From the NCBI GenBank assembly GCA_025331125.1, contig JAOALB010000312.1:1-19974 (forward strand): a stretch of DNA of 19,974 bases, written 5' to 3'. This DNA is from Mycogone perniciosa (lineage: Eukaryota > Ascomycota > Sordariomycetes > Hypocreales > Hypocreaceae). Under the pieces are notes generated by a model, which saw nothing but the letters and a program-made list of their open reading frames with translations, was not told where the DNA came from and ran no database searches. A program made the translations under genes and the position numbers. Of this stretch, positions 18,495 through 19,974 are shown one piece after another. How positions within the stretch are numbered: the stretch's first letter is position 1; every line of letters starts with the position of its first letter.

Positions 18495-19974
18495 ATGTTT
18501 CGTTCAAGGTAACGTCCACCGTCTGCCACCGCCACATGCCCATATATCTCCTACCTCCAGGTGCGCACCACCGGTTGCGCATGGTTGCTTTAGCCTGGTC
18601 TAGTCGTCTTGAACGGACGCCTGACTTGGACAACAGACGGCGAGACTTGGCTGCCTCTCCATCGCATTACCTTACTCACCCTCTTTCCCTCGCTGGATTG
18701 CTGACCTTGTGCGCCATTTGCAGGACAAGCACGCAGAAACCGGGCGATAACTTGTTGGCCGACTTCAGGCAACAGTTCCCAGAGGTCTCAGCCGGAGTCT
18801 CAGAGCCAACCGCGCCGGCCATCTCTCAGATATCGACTGCTGCCGAAACCCCCATCCGCAATGCGCCAAGTCAGGAGAGGTAGGTGTCTTCTAATCACGC
18901 ACTTGTCCTGGTCGCGCTCCGTTTGCCAGTGTGGCCTCGACCCAAAGATCCCTTAGCTTCCTCCTGCTACAAAAACGTCTCCCGTGATGCTGACTCGGAG
19001 GGCGATAGAGCACACCCTGTTGATAATGATGCCTTCCGGGATCTGGACCCAACGCCACGGGCCTCTAATGACCCGTGGCGGCTTACACCATCGCTCCTAG
19101 ACCCCAACGCCTTCTCTTTCCATGCCTTCCCTCCAAATCCTGCCGCAGGATACTACACTCCAACACCTGGGGGGACAGGCACATTGCTTCCGACTCCAAC
19201 CCCAGAATTAAATCCTCCAAACATAGCCATAAGCACTGGCTTGGAGACTCCCTTGTCGGTTCCCACCACCGTTGATGCAATACAGCCTAATGTCGAAGTC
19301 CCGACCATTCCTGGCTTCCAGGCCTTGGAGCCTCACCAGCTACACCACTTCAATCCCTTCGTTCAAGCATCTCCTCCCGCTCAGCCTCCATTTGTCCCAC
19401 CTGACTGTGTACATCATAACACGGGATGCGAGACAATGGAGCACGATAGTTCTCCGATGGATTCTAATCCATTCGAAGAGCGGATGCCCACGATTGCTTT
19501 TGCCCTACATCCCCAGCAAGTAATAGGGTTGCCGATGGGTCATCCTCTTCCATCTGCAGCCGAGAAATTTCGATTTCACGCGACTCTAAACGCACCGACG
19601 GCAATGGTCAAGCACGCCGATGAGATTCCGATAACGTATCTAAATAAGGGGCAAGCATATTCATTATCAATTGTGGACACGACTGGAGCTGTTCCCATCA
19701 TCCCCGGCGCCAAGTATCGGACATACGTGCGCATATCCTTTGAGGACCATCAGCAAAGACAGAAACCCAAGGTTTGTTGGAGTTTGTGGAAAGAGGGAAG
19801 GGGCACAAACGAAGCTCATCAAAGAGGAGGGAAACTGCAGGCTGTCGAATATGTCGAGGCGGGTCATCCTACCGAAGGAGATGACAAGAGAACACGAGTC
19901 GAACTAGAGTCATCATCCTTTGATGGCTTCTCTGTCATATGGACACCCAGCATCAATGGCGCCCCTGAAGTTAG
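18495..19974 (+). CDS. CP2/grainyhead-type transcription factor, 5' part, runs off the window
   Basis: A nuclear DNA-binding regulator. Exon 1 is only 14 nt (18495-18508, MFRS plus two bases), followed by a 215-nt intron (18509-18723). Exon 2 (18724-18879) reads TSTQKPGDNLLADFRQQFPE and on to NAPSQE; intron 2 is 18880-18929 (50 nt, GTAGGT...CAG). Exon 3 starts SVASTQRSLSFLLLQKRL. The frame then meets a stop at 18985-18987, while the neighbouring frame continues RDADSEGD, then RASNDPWRLTPSLLDPN and a long Pro-rich linker with GYYTPTPGG, open to the window end. The break is at the C-run 18981-18983: one extra C or two missing bases. The CP2 domain begins about 19560: EKFRFHATLNAPTAMVKHAD, EIPITYLNKGQAYSLSIVDT, then VRISFEDHQQR, WSLWKEGRGTNEAHQRGGKL and SSFDGFSVIWTP. 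Apart from the frame break the gene looks intact; the rest of the DNA-binding domain and the dimerisation region lie outside the window. The small first exon is supported by phase and by the MFRSR-type N-terminus I recall for this family. Confidence 0.92.

Noticed and set aside
1..19974. CRISPR arrays, tRNA or rRNA genes, LTR retrotransposons, a biosynthetic gene cluster
   Set aside because: I looked for regular spaced repeats, tRNA T-loop signatures, paired long terminal repeats and backbone enzymes, and saw none. A covariance-model or HMM scan would be decisive.

Overview
The window reads as nuclear DNA of a filamentous ascomycete (Pezizomycotina, most likely a Eurotiomycete; the class is an inference). 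The evidence is short introns of about 50-70 nt with GTAAGT-like donors and CTNAY branch sites, a fungal Zn2Cys6 regulator, an NmrA-like protein, a BTB protein of fungal type, a fungal CP2/grainyhead regulator, and Tad-type LINE, hAT and pogo-like remnants. It is a gene-sparse, transposon-scarred stretch, with five conserved genes or gene remnants set among nested mobile-element debris.

Layout. 1-1350: the tail of a LINE joined to a decayed hAT transposase, then a dispersed repeat. 1350-2865: a long pyrimidine-rich leader. 2866-3719: a conserved low-complexity protein with a one-base frameshift near its C-terminus. 4699-7178: a complete five-exon Zn2Cys6 transcription factor. 7679-10100: a transposon nest made of a truncated hAT on the minus strand, a 5'-truncated LINE on the plus strand carrying a 453-bp pogo-like MITE in its 3' tail, and a second LINE remnant on the minus strand. 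10100-10334: a probable first exon of a catalase that ends at that LINE remnant. 11094-12300: a complete five-exon NmrA-like gene, divergent from the catalase remnant. 12301-13852: repeats, including a second copy of the 1185 repeat and a third LINE tail. 13853-14705: a BTB/POZ pseudogene on the minus strand. 14706-18494: mostly unassigned, with a diverged internal duplication and a long pyrimidine-rich leader. 18495 to the window end: the 5' part of a CP2/grainyhead-type transcription factor, also carrying a one-base frameshift.

The genes do not form an evident pathway or biosynthetic cluster. Two conserved genes (2866 and 18495) each carry a single-base indel in a short homopolymer, so base-call error must be separated from real decay before either is called a pseudogene. 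The clearest structural story is transposon stratigraphy: the MITE sits in a LINE tail whose MITE-free version survives at 13066-13122. I found no convincing new defence, RNA or CRISPR-like system.
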